Assembly: GCF_015207005.2 (NCBI RefSeq)
Contig: NZ_JADEXS020000001.1
Location: forward strand, 8,455,001 to 8,519,000
DNA: 64,000 bases
Source of the DNA: Desmonostoc muscorum LEGE 12446
GTDB lineage: Bacteria > Cyanobacteriota > Cyanobacteriia > Cyanobacteriales > Nostocaceae
Direction of reading: 5' to 3'
Shown here in pieces: positions 8,182-17,609 of this stretch (position 1 is the stretch's first letter; each line of letters starts with the position of its first letter). The notes below the pieces were generated by a model. That model had not been told where the DNA came from, did no database searches, and saw only the letters and a program-made list of their open reading frames with translations. The position numbers and the translations under genes are program-made.

Positions 8182-9102
8182 TCAGGCAATTCGTAAACGC
8201 TCAATATCCTTTATCGGTGGCGCACCAAACATGCGGGAATATTCACGACTGAACTGTGAAGGACTCTCATAACCAACCTGATACGCCGCACGGGTTGCAT
8301 CTGCATTTTCAGCCAGCATCAAACGACGGGCTTCCAATAACCTTAACTGCTTTTGATATTGCAACGGACTCATTGAGGTCACTGCCTTGAAGTGCCGATG
8401 AAATGATGCGGAAGACATTCTCGCTTGCTTTGCCAAATCATCCATGCTCAGTGGCTTTGTAAACTCAGCTTTTATCTGGTTAATCACCTCGGCAATGCGC
8501 TGCATCTGGCTGCCGGAGGTCGCAATCTGCCAAACTGCTTCGCTTTGGTCGCCCATTAAAAGACGGTAATAGATTTCGCGAATCATCATCGGTGCCAGGA
8601 ATGGAATATCTTCGGGCGTATCCAGAAGCCGTGTGAGTCGGGTAGCACACTCAATCAACGGGGTATTTGCATCGCTGACGAACAAGCCTCTGACTGAACT
8701 TTCTTTTTGATCTCGACGGCGCTGAATTTGGTCAATAATGTCCCAAAGCCCAGTCACATCCAGGCTTAGCTTAAAGCATAGATAGGGCTTATCCGCTGTC
8801 GCTTCGACAATATTTCCATTGAGCGGCAGATCAACCGTGACAACAATATATTGAGCCGCACCATAATGATAGGTTTCCTGTCCTAGTAAGGTTTCTTTTC
8901 TGCCTTGAAGAATAATGCAAAGCGTCGGTTCATACACCGTGCAGAGTTCTGTCGGAGCCGCAGATTCTCGCATAAATTCCAACTGAGCGATCGCCGTTGA
9001 ATGGACACCGTTTCCTCTGCCATCCGTGTGGCGGCTCACTAATCTTGCCAATTCTTGACAAGCATCAATCGTGGTCTCGCGCTTTAGAAATTCATCTGCC
9101 AT
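8182..9102 (-). CDS. AraC-family transcriptional regulator (AraC_N type)
   Basis: The protein has 306 residues. An N-terminal AraC_N cupin-like domain spans about 15-190 (TVYEPTLCIILQGRKETLLG, VTVDLPLNGNIVEAT). A two-HTH AraC DNA-binding domain covers about 210-306 (LSMDDLAKQARMSSASFHRH and AAYQVGYESPSQFSREYSRM). It is transcribed divergently from the hydrolase at 9309, and the 206-bp gap holds a conserved promoter/leader that recurs twice near 43 kb, so it probably controls that promoter and itself. A close paralogue lies at 41740-42645. Regulators of this subgroup often govern neighbouring aldehyde or quinone detoxification genes; the ligand here is unknown. Confidence 0.95.
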   Translation of the reverse strand: MADEFLKRETTIDACQELARLVSRHTDGRGNGVHSTAIAQLEFMRESAAPTELCTVYEPTLCIILQGRKETLLGQETYHYGAAQYIVVTVDLPLNGNIVEATADKPYLCFKLSLDVTGLWDIIDQIQRRRDQKESSVRGLFVSDANTPLIECATRLTRLLDTPEDIPFLAPMMIREIYYRLLMGDQSEAVWQIATSGSQMQRIAEVINQIKAEFTKPLSMDDLAKQARMSSASFHRHFKAVTSMSPLQYQKQLRLLEARRLMLAENADATRAAYQVGYESPSQFSREYSRMFGAPPIKDIERLRIA

Positions 9103-9202
9103 ACCAGATCCTCGTCAACGTTTAGCGACGTATCGTGAGACATCCTTCTCATCGTTTTCCTGCACCTATTATAGAGGACTCTTTTGAACACCATCTGGCT
9201 GT

Positions 9203-9308
9203 TTGAGAAAATCAGGCAATAAACTGCAAAGTTTATGTATTCAGAACCTTCTTTCCAAAGCATAAGATGAACTCATGCCATAAGATCAATGAAAGGATAA
9301 GGCAATAA
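9203..9308 (+). promoter_or_regulatory. Shared promoter/leader, copy 1 (AraC divergent region)
   Basis: A conserved block starts TTGAGAAAATCAGGCAATAA (9203-9222), continues ACTGCAAAGTTTATGTATT to 9241, and is followed by a weaker section (CATAAGATGAACTCATG). It ends GAAAGGATAAGGCAATAA directly at the start codon of the hydrolase. The same arrangement occurs at 42732-42834 and 43670-43788. AGGCAATA appears at both ends of the block, about 87 bp apart, which suits a protein binding two half-sites. The GAAAGGATAAG part includes the ribosome binding site. Confidence 0.7.
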
Positions 9309-10325
9309 ATGAGAGCGATGCACAAAAGAACTGCCAGTTTTGACAGTAAAGGGTTAAAGTGTTCCGTCACCTTTTACACTCCAGATCAAGCCGCATCTGG
9401 TCAACGTTGTCCTGCCATTGTCATGGCGAATGGCATTGGCTTGACCAAAGAGATGGGTCTACCACAGTTTGCTGAGCGCTTTGCTCAAGCTGGATTCGTT
9501 GTCACACTGTTCGATTACCGCTACATCGGTGCCAGTGAGGGAGAACCTCGTGGACAAATGCTCCCGACCGAGCAGCACGAGGATTACCGCAATGCTATCA
9601 CCTGGACTCAACTCCAACGTGAAGTTGATCCCAATCGCATCGGTGTTTGGGGCTTCTCCTATAGCGGTGGTCATGTGCTGCATCTGGCGGCATTTGATCG
9701 GCGCGTGAAAGCCGTCGTAGCCCAGATGCCGACAGTGAATCTTTTTCTCAACTCCCGTCGTCTGACTTCACCCCTTGACCTCGATGAACTCACAACCTTG
9801 CTTTCACAAGACCGCATCAAACGGTATCAAACTGGGGAAGTGAGCTACTTTCCTCTGATTGCCACACCCGGACAACCGAGCTTTCTGCCGACACCCGATG
9901 CATATACCTGGGTTGAATCTGCTAAAAGCGCCAGTGAAGGACGATGGGAGAATCGCATCACCTTTGAATCGATCGAGCATTCTCTCTATTACGAACCCGT
10001 TCCTCACTTGGAGGCGATCTTTCCCACTCCGCTATGTCTGATTGCAGGCGAGAAGGATTTTCTCACACCTCCTGATTTAATTGCCTCTGTCTATGCAGGT
10101 GCAATGGAGCCGAAGTCTTTCACCATTTTGAAGGGTGGACACTTCGACGGTTTCCAGGGAGAAGGTTTTGAAATTGCCAGCACAACTGCCGTGAAATGGT
10201 TTGAGAAATATCTGAAACAGGTTGAGGCTCCTGTCTTGGAAGTTACTGAACAATCGCTCGTCATTGATAGCGGAGTTAACTTCGCCATCACAAAAGATGG
10301 TGAATGGAGGAGTGTATTGGTGTAA
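9309..10325 (+). CDS. Alpha/beta hydrolase (dienelactone hydrolase/acetyl xylan esterase-like)
   Basis: This 338-residue protein has the alpha/beta hydrolase fold. It shows a [17 protein letters not shown] oxyanion region, [14 protein letters not shown], the nucleophile elbow [11 protein letters not shown] (Ser in GxSxG), a late acid ([13 protein letters not shown]) and the catalytic His in [15 protein letters not shown] at 9309 follows AAAGGATAAGGCAATAA; a second ATG three codons later is possible. It is the first gene of a rightward group with an FAD oxidoreductase and a cupin protein, driven from the promoter shared with the AraC gene. The substrate is unknown. Confidence 0.9.
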   Translation: MRAMHKRTASFDSKGLKCSVTFYTPDQAASGQRCPAIVMANGIGLTKEMGLPQFAERFAQAGFVVTLFDYRYIGASEGEPRGQMLPTEQHEDYRNAITWTQLQREVDPNRIGVWGFSYSGGHVLHLAAFDRRVKAVVAQMPTVNLFLNSRRLTSPLDLDELTTLLSQDRIKRYQTGEVSYFPLIATPGQPSFLPTPDAYTWVESAKSASEGRWENRITFESIEHSLYYEPVPHLEAIFPTPLCLIAGEKDFLTPPDLIASVYAGAMEPKSFTILKGGHFDGFQGEGFEIASTTAVKWFEKYLKQVEAPVLEVTEQSLVIDSGVNFAITKDGEWRSVLV

Positions 10326-10403
10326 ATCCATTACTGTTCATGACACAGCGTATTGATGAACAGGAGTATTTCTATGTCTTTAAACAATGAAAGGAAGTAA
10401 TTA

Positions 10404-11900
10404 ATGTCAGAACAACATCAAGGAACTGCTCAATACGAGCAAAATGGGCAAACTCATGTTCAAATAGCATCTCCACAAGAGAAGCTGCGTGACTACGAAG
10501 AAGCGATCAAGATACTTGTCTCGAAGATCCGAGGTGAACTGATCCTGCCTAGTCACCCTGCGTATGAAGCTGAACGAAAAGTCTGGAATGGTCTCGCTGA
10601 TGGCTATCCCGTTGCGATCGTGCGCTGCATTGATGCGGAAGATGTCAAAGTCGCTGTCAATTTTGCCCGTGAGCAGGCAATGACGCTCTCTGTGCGGAGT
10701 GGAGGACATAGTGCAGCCGGACATGGCACCAATAACGGTGGGCTGGTGATCGACCTCTCCTACATGAAGACGATAACAATTGATCCAGTACACCACACAG
10801 CGCGTTTGGAACCAGGTCTTACCTGGGGTGAGGTTGCCAAAAAGCTCCAACCCTTTGGATTGGCATTGACGGCAGGCGACGTTGCTTCTGTGGGTGTGGG
10901 TGGCTTGCTGCTGGGTGGCGGCATCGGTTGGATGGTTCGTGCCTACGGTTTAACGATCGATCGCCTGCAAGCAGTGGAACTAGTTACGGCAGATGGACAA
11001 CTGCTGCGTGCTAGTGCTGATGAACATCCCGAACTGTTTTGGGGATTACGCGGTGGCGGTGGCAACTTTGGCATTGCAACGGCTTTCGAGGTAAATCTAC
11101 ATCCAGGCGGAACTGTTTTGGGTGGTGCTGTCTTTTATGAGGCAACCGAGGCAGAGCGCATTTTGCGAGAGTATACTCGTCTAGCAGCAGCAGCACCCGA
11201 TGCACTTTCCACTGAAGTTTTGTTCATGCTGGCACCTCCTGCCCCCTTCATTCCCCCTGACAAACAGGGAACCCCAGTCGTCGGGATTATGGTCTGCTAC
11301 ATCGGTGACATCAGCGAGGGTGAGGGGGTTGTGGCTCCCCTGCGTCAGCTTGCCACTCCGATCGCCGACCTGATCGCTCCCATGCCCTATTCAGAGATTT
11401 TTGCGCTTACAGCAGTTGGTGAGATCCCTGGCTTTCAACATCATTCGCGATCGCAGTTTTTCGAGACGTTCTCAGACGAGATGATACACGCATTAGTTGA
11501 ATCCGCTCAATCTGTCATATCTCCTGAAACGTTGGTTTCCCTGCGTGTCCTGGGTGGCGCAATGAGTCGGGTCGCACCTGATGCGACCGCCTTTGCTCAT
11601 CGTGATAAACAGGGCATGGTGTTGATCACTCATTTCACACCATTATCTGCCGATGCTGCCAGTCTCGATGCCCGTACCCAGCGAGTCTTTCGGGCGCTCT
11701 TACCCTACGCTAACGGTGCTTATGTGGGTTTCCTGGCAGATGAGGGAGAGCAGCGGATTCGTGAGGTTTATCCGACTGCCACATACGAGCGACTCGTGGC
11801 GATCAAGAACCAGTATGACCCAACCAATCTGTTTCATCGCAACCAGAATATCAAACCCACCGCTACCCCAGCGATGCTTGTTACCTCAGTAAGTTCATAA
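10404..11900 (+). CDS. FAD-linked oxidoreductase, berberine-bridge/6-hydroxynicotine oxidase-like
   Basis: This protein has 498 residues. An FAD_binding_4 (PCMH) domain covers about 60-240, with SVRSGGHSAAGHG; the His there is the usual site of 8-alpha covalent FAD attachment. GDVASVGVGGLLLGGGIGW lacks the Cys that makes a second FAD bond in bicovalent members, so the flavin is probably attached by the His alone. A BBE domain ends the protein (YERLVAIKNQYDPTNLFHRN). It lies 78 bp after the hydrolase with a start preceded by AAGGAAG. The family oxidises alcohols, sugars or amines with O2; the substrate here cannot be read. Confidence 0.92.
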   Translation: MSEQHQGTAQYEQNGQTHVQIASPQEKLRDYEEAIKILVSKIRGELILPSHPAYEAERKVWNGLADGYPVAIVRCIDAEDVKVAVNFAREQAMTLSVRSGGHSAAGHGTNNGGLVIDLSYMKTITIDPVHHTARLEPGLTWGEVAKKLQPFGLALTAGDVASVGVGGLLLGGGIGWMVRAYGLTIDRLQAVELVTADGQLLRASADEHPELFWGLRGGGGNFGIATAFEVNLHPGGTVLGGAVFYEATEAERILREYTRLAAAAPDALSTEVLFMLAPPAPFIPPDKQGTPVVGIMVCYIGDISEGEGVVAPLRQLATPIADLIAPMPYSEIFALTAVGEIPGFQHHSRSQFFETFSDEMIHALVESAQSVISPETLVSLRVLGGAMSRVAPDATAFAHRDKQGMVLITHFTPLSADAASLDARTQRVFRALLPYANGAYVGFLADEGEQRIREVYPTATYERLVAIKNQYDPTNLFHRNQNIKPTATPAMLVTSVSS

Positions 11901-11922
11901 CACTACCTTTACCCCTGAAACA

Positions 11923-12429
11923 ATGAGTACTCAATTCAATCAAAGCAAAGTTGCAATTGTTAGACAGAGCGAGAACCTCGACTGGTTCGATACAATGCTC
12001 GACGAGCAGATGGCTATCCGCATCCATAGCAAAGATGTCGATGGGGCTTTCACAATTATTGAAGTGGATGTTCCGCCGTTCTCAGGCCCACCACTCCACT
12101 ATCACAAAGATAGGGAAGAGATATTTGAAATCCTGGAAGGCAGATTTCGCTTCCACTGTGCTGGTAAAGAGTTTGAGGCTGGGCCAGGAACATCGGTTGT
12201 GGTGCCCCGTAACACCGTGCATGGATGGGTGAATCTTGGACCCGGAAGGGCTCGGATGCTCGGCACTTTCGTCCCCGGTGGCATCGACGAATTCTTCCCC
12301 CAAATCGGTCAAACGCCGCCCGAAGGTTGGACAGAGCTTGCACGCCAGTACGACACTTGGATCGTTGGAGCGCCTCTGTCTGTTCAAGCTCCATCTTCCA
12401 ACGCTGCTACTGAACCTGCACTGAATTAA
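11923..12429 (+). CDS. Cupin-domain protein
   Basis: The protein has 168 residues with a single cupin barrel. Motif 1 is PPLHYHKDREEIFEILEGRF (metal ligands His, His, Glu) and motif 2 is PRNTVHGWVNLG (His). It is 22 bp downstream of the FAD oxidoreductase and closes the transcription unit. The tail from FFPQIGQTPPEGW onward exists as a broken copy at 42859-42981 in the second AraC locus. Small metal-binding cupins next to oxidoreductases may act as isomerases, dioxygenases or ligand binders; no specific reaction is claimed. Confidence 0.88.
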   Translation: MSTQFNQSKVAIVRQSENLDWFDTMLDEQMAIRIHSKDVDGAFTIIEVDVPPFSGPPLHYHKDREEIFEILEGRFRFHCAGKEFEAGPGTSVVVPRNTVHGWVNLGPGRARMLGTFVPGGIDEFFPQIGQTPPEGWTELARQYDTWIVGAPLSVQAPSSNAATEPALN

Positions 12430-12657
12430 CGTGAGTTTGGGATAGGGAGGGGTGGAACAGATACCGTTAGAAAGTACTTACTTCTCAATCCATCTAACCA
12501 CCCCATCCCTATGTCGCGACATAGATGATCGGTTGATATGGAAAAGCTTAGGGATAGCCTCTGAATGCTTGGGTTTAACCAGGGCTGACTATTTAGAACA
12601 CATTGTTCGGAATAATGCCAACCCTTGTATTTCACCCCTACTTAAGTTGACGCTTAA
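12430..12657. other. Intergenic, 228 bp, left flank of ISAzo13-like element
   Basis: A frame at 12452-12688 contains DDRLIWKSLGIASECLGLTR but runs into the IS terminus and has no family I recognise. It may be a relic cut by the insertion. The missing 5' end of the cupin gene on the other side of the element was not found here. Confidence 0.35.
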
Positions 12658-14234
12658 GGGACTTCCAGGAAATAAAATATACAGTTAATAAAAATGATAA
12701 TCATTACAAAGGGGGGAGGGCAAAGGTTGCCAACGGCAACCTTTGCCCTCCCCAAATAAACATCAAAAATCTGCACTTTCCTGACTTTGCGTCAAGAGTG
12801 TTATTATTGGTAATATTATTAATTATGTGACAAAAAACGTTAATAACTATTTTTTAAAAATATGTTACTCCATAGCAAATATCAATAAACCATTTCCCTA
12901 AATCCGGGAAAGTTTCATGGCTTGAATCAGTCAAACGCTTGATTTGTTTCTCAATTGTTGACATAGCCTCTTTAGTAAGCTTAACTCCTAGTTCATAAGT
13001 TTTAGTGACTAACTTAACAACAGGATGTTTGCCATTCCATGTCATGTTATGAGCGAAATTTAAAGCTGTTTCCACTTCATCAAGTATACTACCATTCCAA
13101 TAATTTTCTAGTACAGCCCAAGTCCGTTCAATGGGATTATATTTACTATGATAGGGAGGGTAGTAAGCTAAACGTATATTTAGTTGATATTCTTGAGCGA
13201 ATTCAACTATACGTTTCATAAATTGAGTGCGTCGAGAATTATTTTCTCCTCCATTATCTTGATTAATAAGCAAGGTTTTTATTTCCGAAAATCGCCCCTG
13301 TTCGGACTTCCAAAAATCTGCTAAAATATCGACGATAAAATCGCTAGTTACTTTGGATTCTGTAAAGTACAAAAATAGCTCGTCAAGGTCTGTAAGGAAG
13401 ATACCGTAAGGAGTCACAGTTGTTTTTGGATGGAAATCATGGTCATCAGTTTCTGTCGGGACTCGATTTCTACCACCACGGTCAAATGAACCAATACTTA
13501 CACGAGCTTTCGCATCGAGACTTAAGCGTAAAATACTTGGGTCATCTTCAGCCTGTTGATGAACTATAGCTAATTGCTCAAAGATTGCATCAGTTTCGGG
13601 AATTTTTTTTGAGGTTGAACTTTGGCGACCCGTTTGAGGCGATACCCTAAATCATTTAATTTAACCCGAATTGTCTCTGAAGTTGGTAATTCTTCATCAC
13701 CATAACCAAATTTTTCAATTAATTGATGTCTCACTTGGGCAGCCGAAAGGCGGGTATAGAGCCTTTGACTTTTAAAACTTGGATCTATCTGACTTTGACC
13801 ATCAACCAACTTTTTGATATCTGATAAAAGATTTGGCAGATGTTCTTCTGCTTTATAACGTCCTCGACCTCGATAATTATCTACACAAGTGATACCGGTA
13901 GTTAATTCTTTAATTCCTTTACTAATAGTTACGCGATTCCATCCTAACTCTTGTTCTGCTACAGACTGTCCTGCATGTCCTAATGTTGCAACTGTTTGTG
14001 CTATAAATTTACGCTTGGCCGCACATGAGTAATTGCTCGGCAGTTTCCTTCAATAACTTTTTCAATGAATCTGTTAGTTGTATTGACACCTCAAATATCC
14101 CAAAATCGAAAATCGAATCATCATTCAATTTACTACAACTTGGGGTGGTAGAGGCTGCTAACGGCAGCCTCTACCACCCCCATTATAATGATTATCATTT
14201 TCATTAGCTGTATATTTTATTTTCTGGAAGTCCC
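12658..14234. mobile_element. ISAzo13-like element, about 1.58 kb, with hairpin-bearing ends
   Basis: The left end starts GGGACTTCCAGGAAATAAAA (12658) and the right end is its near-complement (to 14234). Similarity continues about 48 bp inward on each side through AATGATAATCATTA. Just inside lie long perfect hairpins: 19-bp arms at 12713-12731/12735-12753 and 17-bp arms at 14142-14158/14164-14180, both with an AAC-containing loop. The element encodes one leftward transposase in three frames and has cut the 5' end of a cupin gene. No clear target duplication was seen. Confidence 0.85.
12854..14089 (-). pseudogene. ISAzo13-family transposase with two frame changes
   Basis: A plausible GTG start at 14089 gives SIQLTDSLKKLLKETAEQLL. 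A frame change near 14025 leads to KRKFIAQTVATLGHAGQSVA, GWNRVTISKGIKELT and DNYRGRGRYK. A second change at an A8 tract (13603-13610) leads to ILRLSLDAKARVSIGSFDRG (first Asp), LLINQDNGGENN (second Asp) and YHSKYNPIERTWAVLENYWN (Glu). The 13.6-kb change may be programmed slippage; the 14.02-kb one looks like a lesion. The two longest uninterrupted pieces are 13570-13809 and 12854-13417. Joined, they give roughly the 400 residues usual for the family. Confidence 0.82.
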
Positions 14235-14236
14235 CA

Positions 14237-14614
14237 ACCGAAGGTAAATACGATCTGATCGAAGGTTATTTTCCACCAGGCTCACAAACTCCTCTTCATC
14301 GCCACACGCGCTACTCTGAACAACTTTATGTCTTAGAAGGAGAGTTCACAGTCTGGGCAGATGAAAACAAGGTTGTGTTGAAAGCTGGCGAAACCTTCCT
14401 GATTCCTCCTGGTACAGCCCACGCGATCGGCGTTTTGAGTGACAAGCCTGCTCGCGGGTTGATGGTTGCTTCTCCTAGTGCCTTTGCACGACTAATTGCA
14501 GAGGTAGGAACGCAGAACGAAAACGAAATACCAGATATGGAGTTAGCTCAACGTATTTCTGCTGAAATTGGCGACGAAATTTTGGGATCACCTGATGATC
14601 TACCAAGCAAATGA
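14237..14614 (+). pseudogene. Cupin-domain protein, 5' end removed by ISAzo13 insertion
   Basis: From the IS boundary the frame reads TEGKYDLIEGYFPPGSQTPL and HRHTRYSEQLYVLEGEFTV (cupin motif 1: His, His, Glu), then LIPPGTAHAIGVL (motif 2 His) and a C-terminal tail to 14614. A GTG/TTG-initiated frame starting at 14375 would omit motif 1, so it is not a credible gene start. The 5' part of the gene is absent at the other end of the element, so the insertion was accompanied by loss of sequence. It lies 33 bp before the monooxygenase gene and was probably co-transcribed with it. Confidence 0.8.
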
Positions 14615-14647
14615 GGCAGCGAGAAAAATAAAAAAGGAGAACTAAAT

Positions 14648-15862
14648 ATGCAGCAATTACTAGAAACAACAAAACCGCTTAATTTCCTTGCTATCGGTTA
14701 TCAACTTGCCCAGGAATTTGCCAAAACAGCCGCAGAACGAGATCAGCTTCGCTGCGCCGAAGGCGAACGCAATGGTGGCAATCGTCCTATCCATGAGATT
14801 GAGCAGTTGCGCCAAAGCGGTTTACTCAATCTGGTGATTCCTACGATTTATGGGGGATTAGGAGAAACTTCCTGGGTCAAAATCTTTGGCTTGATCCGCG
14901 AGTTCGCCAAAGCTGATGGCTCTATCGGTCAACTGTTTGGCAATCACACCACGATTATCAGCTCACTCTCAATCAGCAATCCAACACAAGTAGAACAACT
15001 TTATTTAGATACAGTACAGCACAACTGGTTTTGGGCAAATGCAGCCAATGCACTCGATCCAAGATTGCTGGCAACTCCGACTAAACATGGCTGGCAGTTC
15101 GATGGCATCAAGCGATTTGCTACAGGAGCAAGCCTTTCAGACAGGATGATTGTCAGTGCTTTAAGTGCTGATTCTAAACAGCCCGTAATTGCAATTATTC
15201 CCAGCGATCGCCCTGGCATTCACTTTAATGGAAATTGGGACAACATGGGACAACGCCAAACTGACTCAGGTAGCGTCACGTTTGAGCAAGTTTTGGTGAC
15301 ACCAGATGAAATTCTAACTTCTATTTATCCAAGTGACAGCCCGATCGCCACCCTAATTAATGTCTTCAAACAACTCAATCAAGTCAACATTTATCTAGGC
15401 ATTGTTCAAGGTGCGTTTGCAACTGCACGGGACTACACCACAACTAGAACTCGCCCTTGGATTACATCAGGGGTAGAACAGGCGATTCAAGACCCTTACA
15501 TTCTGCATCATTATGGTGAATTTTGGATGGAGTTAGAAGCGGCAACCTTGCTTACTGATCGAGCAGCCCAAGTACTGCAAGCCGCCATCGAAAAGGGCAT
15601 TAATTTAACAGCCCAACAAAGAGGAGAAGCGGCGATCGCTGTTTACACAGCAAAAGCATTCGTCACCAAAATTGGTTTAGCAATTACAACGCAAATGTTT
15701 GATGCGATGGGTGCAAGCGCCACAGCACAGAGTTATAACTTTGATCGCTACTGGCGAAACCTCCGTACAGCAACGCTCCACGATCCTGTGGACTACAAAA
15801 TTCGGGAAGTCGGCAACTGGGCATTGACAGGCACAGTGCCAACTATAACACCTTACTCTTGA
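14648..15862 (+). CDS. Acyl-CoA dehydrogenase-fold flavin monooxygenase (DszC/SfnB-like)
   Basis: This 404-residue protein has the acyl-CoA dehydrogenase fold: an N-terminal helical domain (IHEIEQLRQSGLLNLVIPTI), a beta domain (GWQFDGIKRFATGASLSDRM) and a C-terminal four-helix domain ending RNLRTATLHDPVDYKIREVG. The RxxRTxxLHDPxxYK tail is characteristic of the reduced-flavin-dependent DszC/SfnB group rather than true acyl-CoA dehydrogenases. The catalytic Glu base of the latter is not evident. Members oxygenate organosulfur or related compounds using FMNH2 from a separate reductase. ATG at 14648 follows AAAAAGGAG. Substrate not assignable. Confidence 0.88.
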   Translation: MQQLLETTKPLNFLAIGYQLAQEFAKTAAERDQLRCAEGERNGGNRPIHEIEQLRQSGLLNLVIPTIYGGLGETSWVKIFGLIREFAKADGSIGQLFGNHTTIISSLSISNPTQVEQLYLDTVQHNWFWANAANALDPRLLATPTKHGWQFDGIKRFATGASLSDRMIVSALSADSKQPVIAIIPSDRPGIHFNGNWDNMGQRQTDSGSVTFEQVLVTPDEILTSIYPSDSPIATLINVFKQLNQVNIYLGIVQGAFATARDYTTTRTRPWITSGVEQAIQDPYILHHYGEFWMELEAATLLTDRAAQVLQAAIEKGINLTAQQRGEAAIAVYTAKAFVTKIGLAITTQMFDAMGASATAQSYNFDRYWRNLRTATLHDPVDYKIREVGNWALTGTVPTITPYS

Positions 15863-16117
15863 TGAAATGATCTTTGTTTCTCTGCACAGCGATCGCTCTT
15901 GGCCATGAACTTTATCAGCGTAGTTTACCGCCGTAGGCATCGCTTCCATAAAACCGCATCAAAGACAATTGCCTGACCCATCCCGGTACTGTTCAATAGC
16001 TTGAAAAGCCGTAATATCAAGTACAGCTAATTACTTACGATTTTGTTGTGAATTGGTGTGTTGTTTTCAGCTTTCGATTCAGATATTTCTTACATATTGA
16101 GACAGGTTGGCATATTA
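15863..16117. other. Convergent intergenic region, 255 bp
   Basis: This lies between the rightward monooxygenase and the leftward flavoprotein. It holds a HIP1 site and no convincing gene. I see no strong hairpin followed by T residues. Confidence 0.4.
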
Positions 16118-17467
16118 TCATTCAACGAGTAGTCTTGCGAGACTGGGCAATGCCTCACCGTAAGTTGGATGAATGTGAACCGATTGTTCAAGTAGCTGCC
16201 ACGTTGCTTTAGCTTCCATCAGCGACAAAAAGACATGCACGAGTTCAGCCGTTTCGTACCCAACCAGCGTTGCTCCTACAATCAAATTCGTGTCGGTGTC
16301 AATGACCATACGGTAGAACCCCAGATCGTGTCCCCACTCAATGCTACGGGCGATGTAAGCCATCGGCAGGGTGACTTCGCGGGCAGCAATACCCTGTTTC
16401 TGAGCCTGTTCTAGTGTCATCCCCACCCGGCCCACTTGCGGCTCTGTGTAAACGGCATAGCCTAACACGCGATCATTGCGTGTCCGATGTTCGCCAGACA
16501 GAATTGCTTTCAAGCGGCGATAGTCTTCCCAAGAAACATGAGTAAAAGCAGGCTGCTTGGCAACGTCTCCGATCGCATAAATTCCAGGGCAAGTCGTTTG
16601 AAACTGATCGTCGATTTTAATAAAACCCTGTGCATCTAATTCAACGCCAGTCACCGCAGAATTTAATGCCCCAGTATTCGGTTTGCGTCCAGTTGCAATC
16701 AGCAATGCTTCTCCATCAAGGACTTTACCATTATTCAGGGTTAGGGTAAACACACCGTTACTGTAAGCAACCTGCTGAACCGTCACGTTAAAATGCAGCC
16801 CAATTCCATCTTGTGCAAAGGCATCAGCAAGCACAGCACTGACATCAGATTCTTCTTGAGCCAGCAGGCGATCGCCCCGTACAATTAATTCGGTCTGGCT
16901 TCCTAAGCGCGCCATTCCTTGTCCTAACTCTAAGGCAATATAGCCACCACCGACCACGAGCAATCGGGGCGGAATCTGTTGCAAATCAAAGAAATTTCGG
17001 TTGGTGAGATAAGGAGTTCCAGCTAAACCAGGAATGTCAGGAATAGTAGAGGATGTTCCTGTATTGATGACGACGATTGGAGCCTGCACAGTTACACCTC
17101 CTCCGCTTACAGTTCGCTCTCCGGTGAAAGCAGCTTCCGCACAGACAACTCTCACCCCTGCACTTTCTAATCGCCGCTTAGTACCCTGGTTAAACTGGCT
17201 GCGAATACCACGCACACGCTCCATCACTGTAGAAAAATCGACTTCAACCTGTGTATGTATACCTAGCTTTGCGGCTTGCCCTGCGCGACCTGCGGCATGG
17301 GCAGCCGCTAAAAAGGCTTTGGAAGGAGTACAGCCATAGTTTACACAACTGCCGCCTAAAGCATCGCGCTCAAATAAAACGACATTTCGACCTGATGATG
17401 CAAAGTCAGCCGCAAGCGGAACTCCACCCTGACCACTTCCAATCACGATTACATCTGCTGTTTCCAT
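16118..17467 (-). CDS. Pyridine nucleotide-disulfide oxidoreductase (mercuric reductase/Lpd-like)
   Basis: This 449-residue group I flavoprotein reductase has DVIVIGSGQGGVPLAADFA (FAD dinucleotide fold) and the redox-active disulfide in LGGSCVNYGCTPSK. A second Rossmann motif for NAD(P)H (LLVVGGGYIALELGQGMARL), GIYAIGDVAKQP (FAD ribityl contact) and the C-terminal HIHPTYGEALPSL with the catalytic His-Glu pair complete it. It lacks the N-terminal HMA domain and the C-terminal Cys pair of true MerA, and there is no lipoyl complex nearby. It is best left as a generic disulfide/electron-transfer reductase. It ends the long leftward gene run. Confidence 0.93.
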   Translation of the reverse strand: METADVIVIGSGQGGVPLAADFASSGRNVVLFERDALGGSCVNYGCTPSKAFLAAAHAAGRAGQAAKLGIHTQVEVDFSTVMERVRGIRSQFNQGTKRRLESAGVRVVCAEAAFTGERTVSGGGVTVQAPIVVINTGTSSTIPDIPGLAGTPYLTNRNFFDLQQIPPRLLVVGGGYIALELGQGMARLGSQTELIVRGDRLLAQEESDVSAVLADAFAQDGIGLHFNVTVQQVAYSNGVFTLTLNNGKVLDGEALLIATGRKPNTGALNSAVTGVELDAQGFIKIDDQFQTTCPGIYAIGDVAKQPAFTHVSWEDYRRLKAILSGEHRTRNDRVLGYAVYTEPQVGRVGMTLEQAQKQGIAAREVTLPMAYIARSIEWGHDLGFYRMVIDTDTNLIVGATLVGYETAELVHVFLSLMEAKATWQLLEQSVHIHPTYGEALPSLARLLVE

Positions 17468-17609
17468 TGTTACCTCTGTTGATAGCTAGTGATTACAGTT
17501 TGTTGAGTACGACTGGCTTTAATTAAATCGGCTGCTTTTTCACCAATCATAATTGAGTCAACCGATTCTCCTTGTCTGCTGTTTGTGGTGTGAATCGATT
17601 GGTTTTGAA

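Noticed and set aside
12452..12688. 79-codon frame upstream of the ISAzo13-like element as a gene
   Set aside because: It runs into the element's terminal repeat and has no recognisable family; kept only as a note on the flank.
16118..17467. Mercuric reductase assignment
   Set aside because: No HMA domain, no C-terminal Cys pair and no mer genes nearby; only the general disulfide-reductase family is supported.
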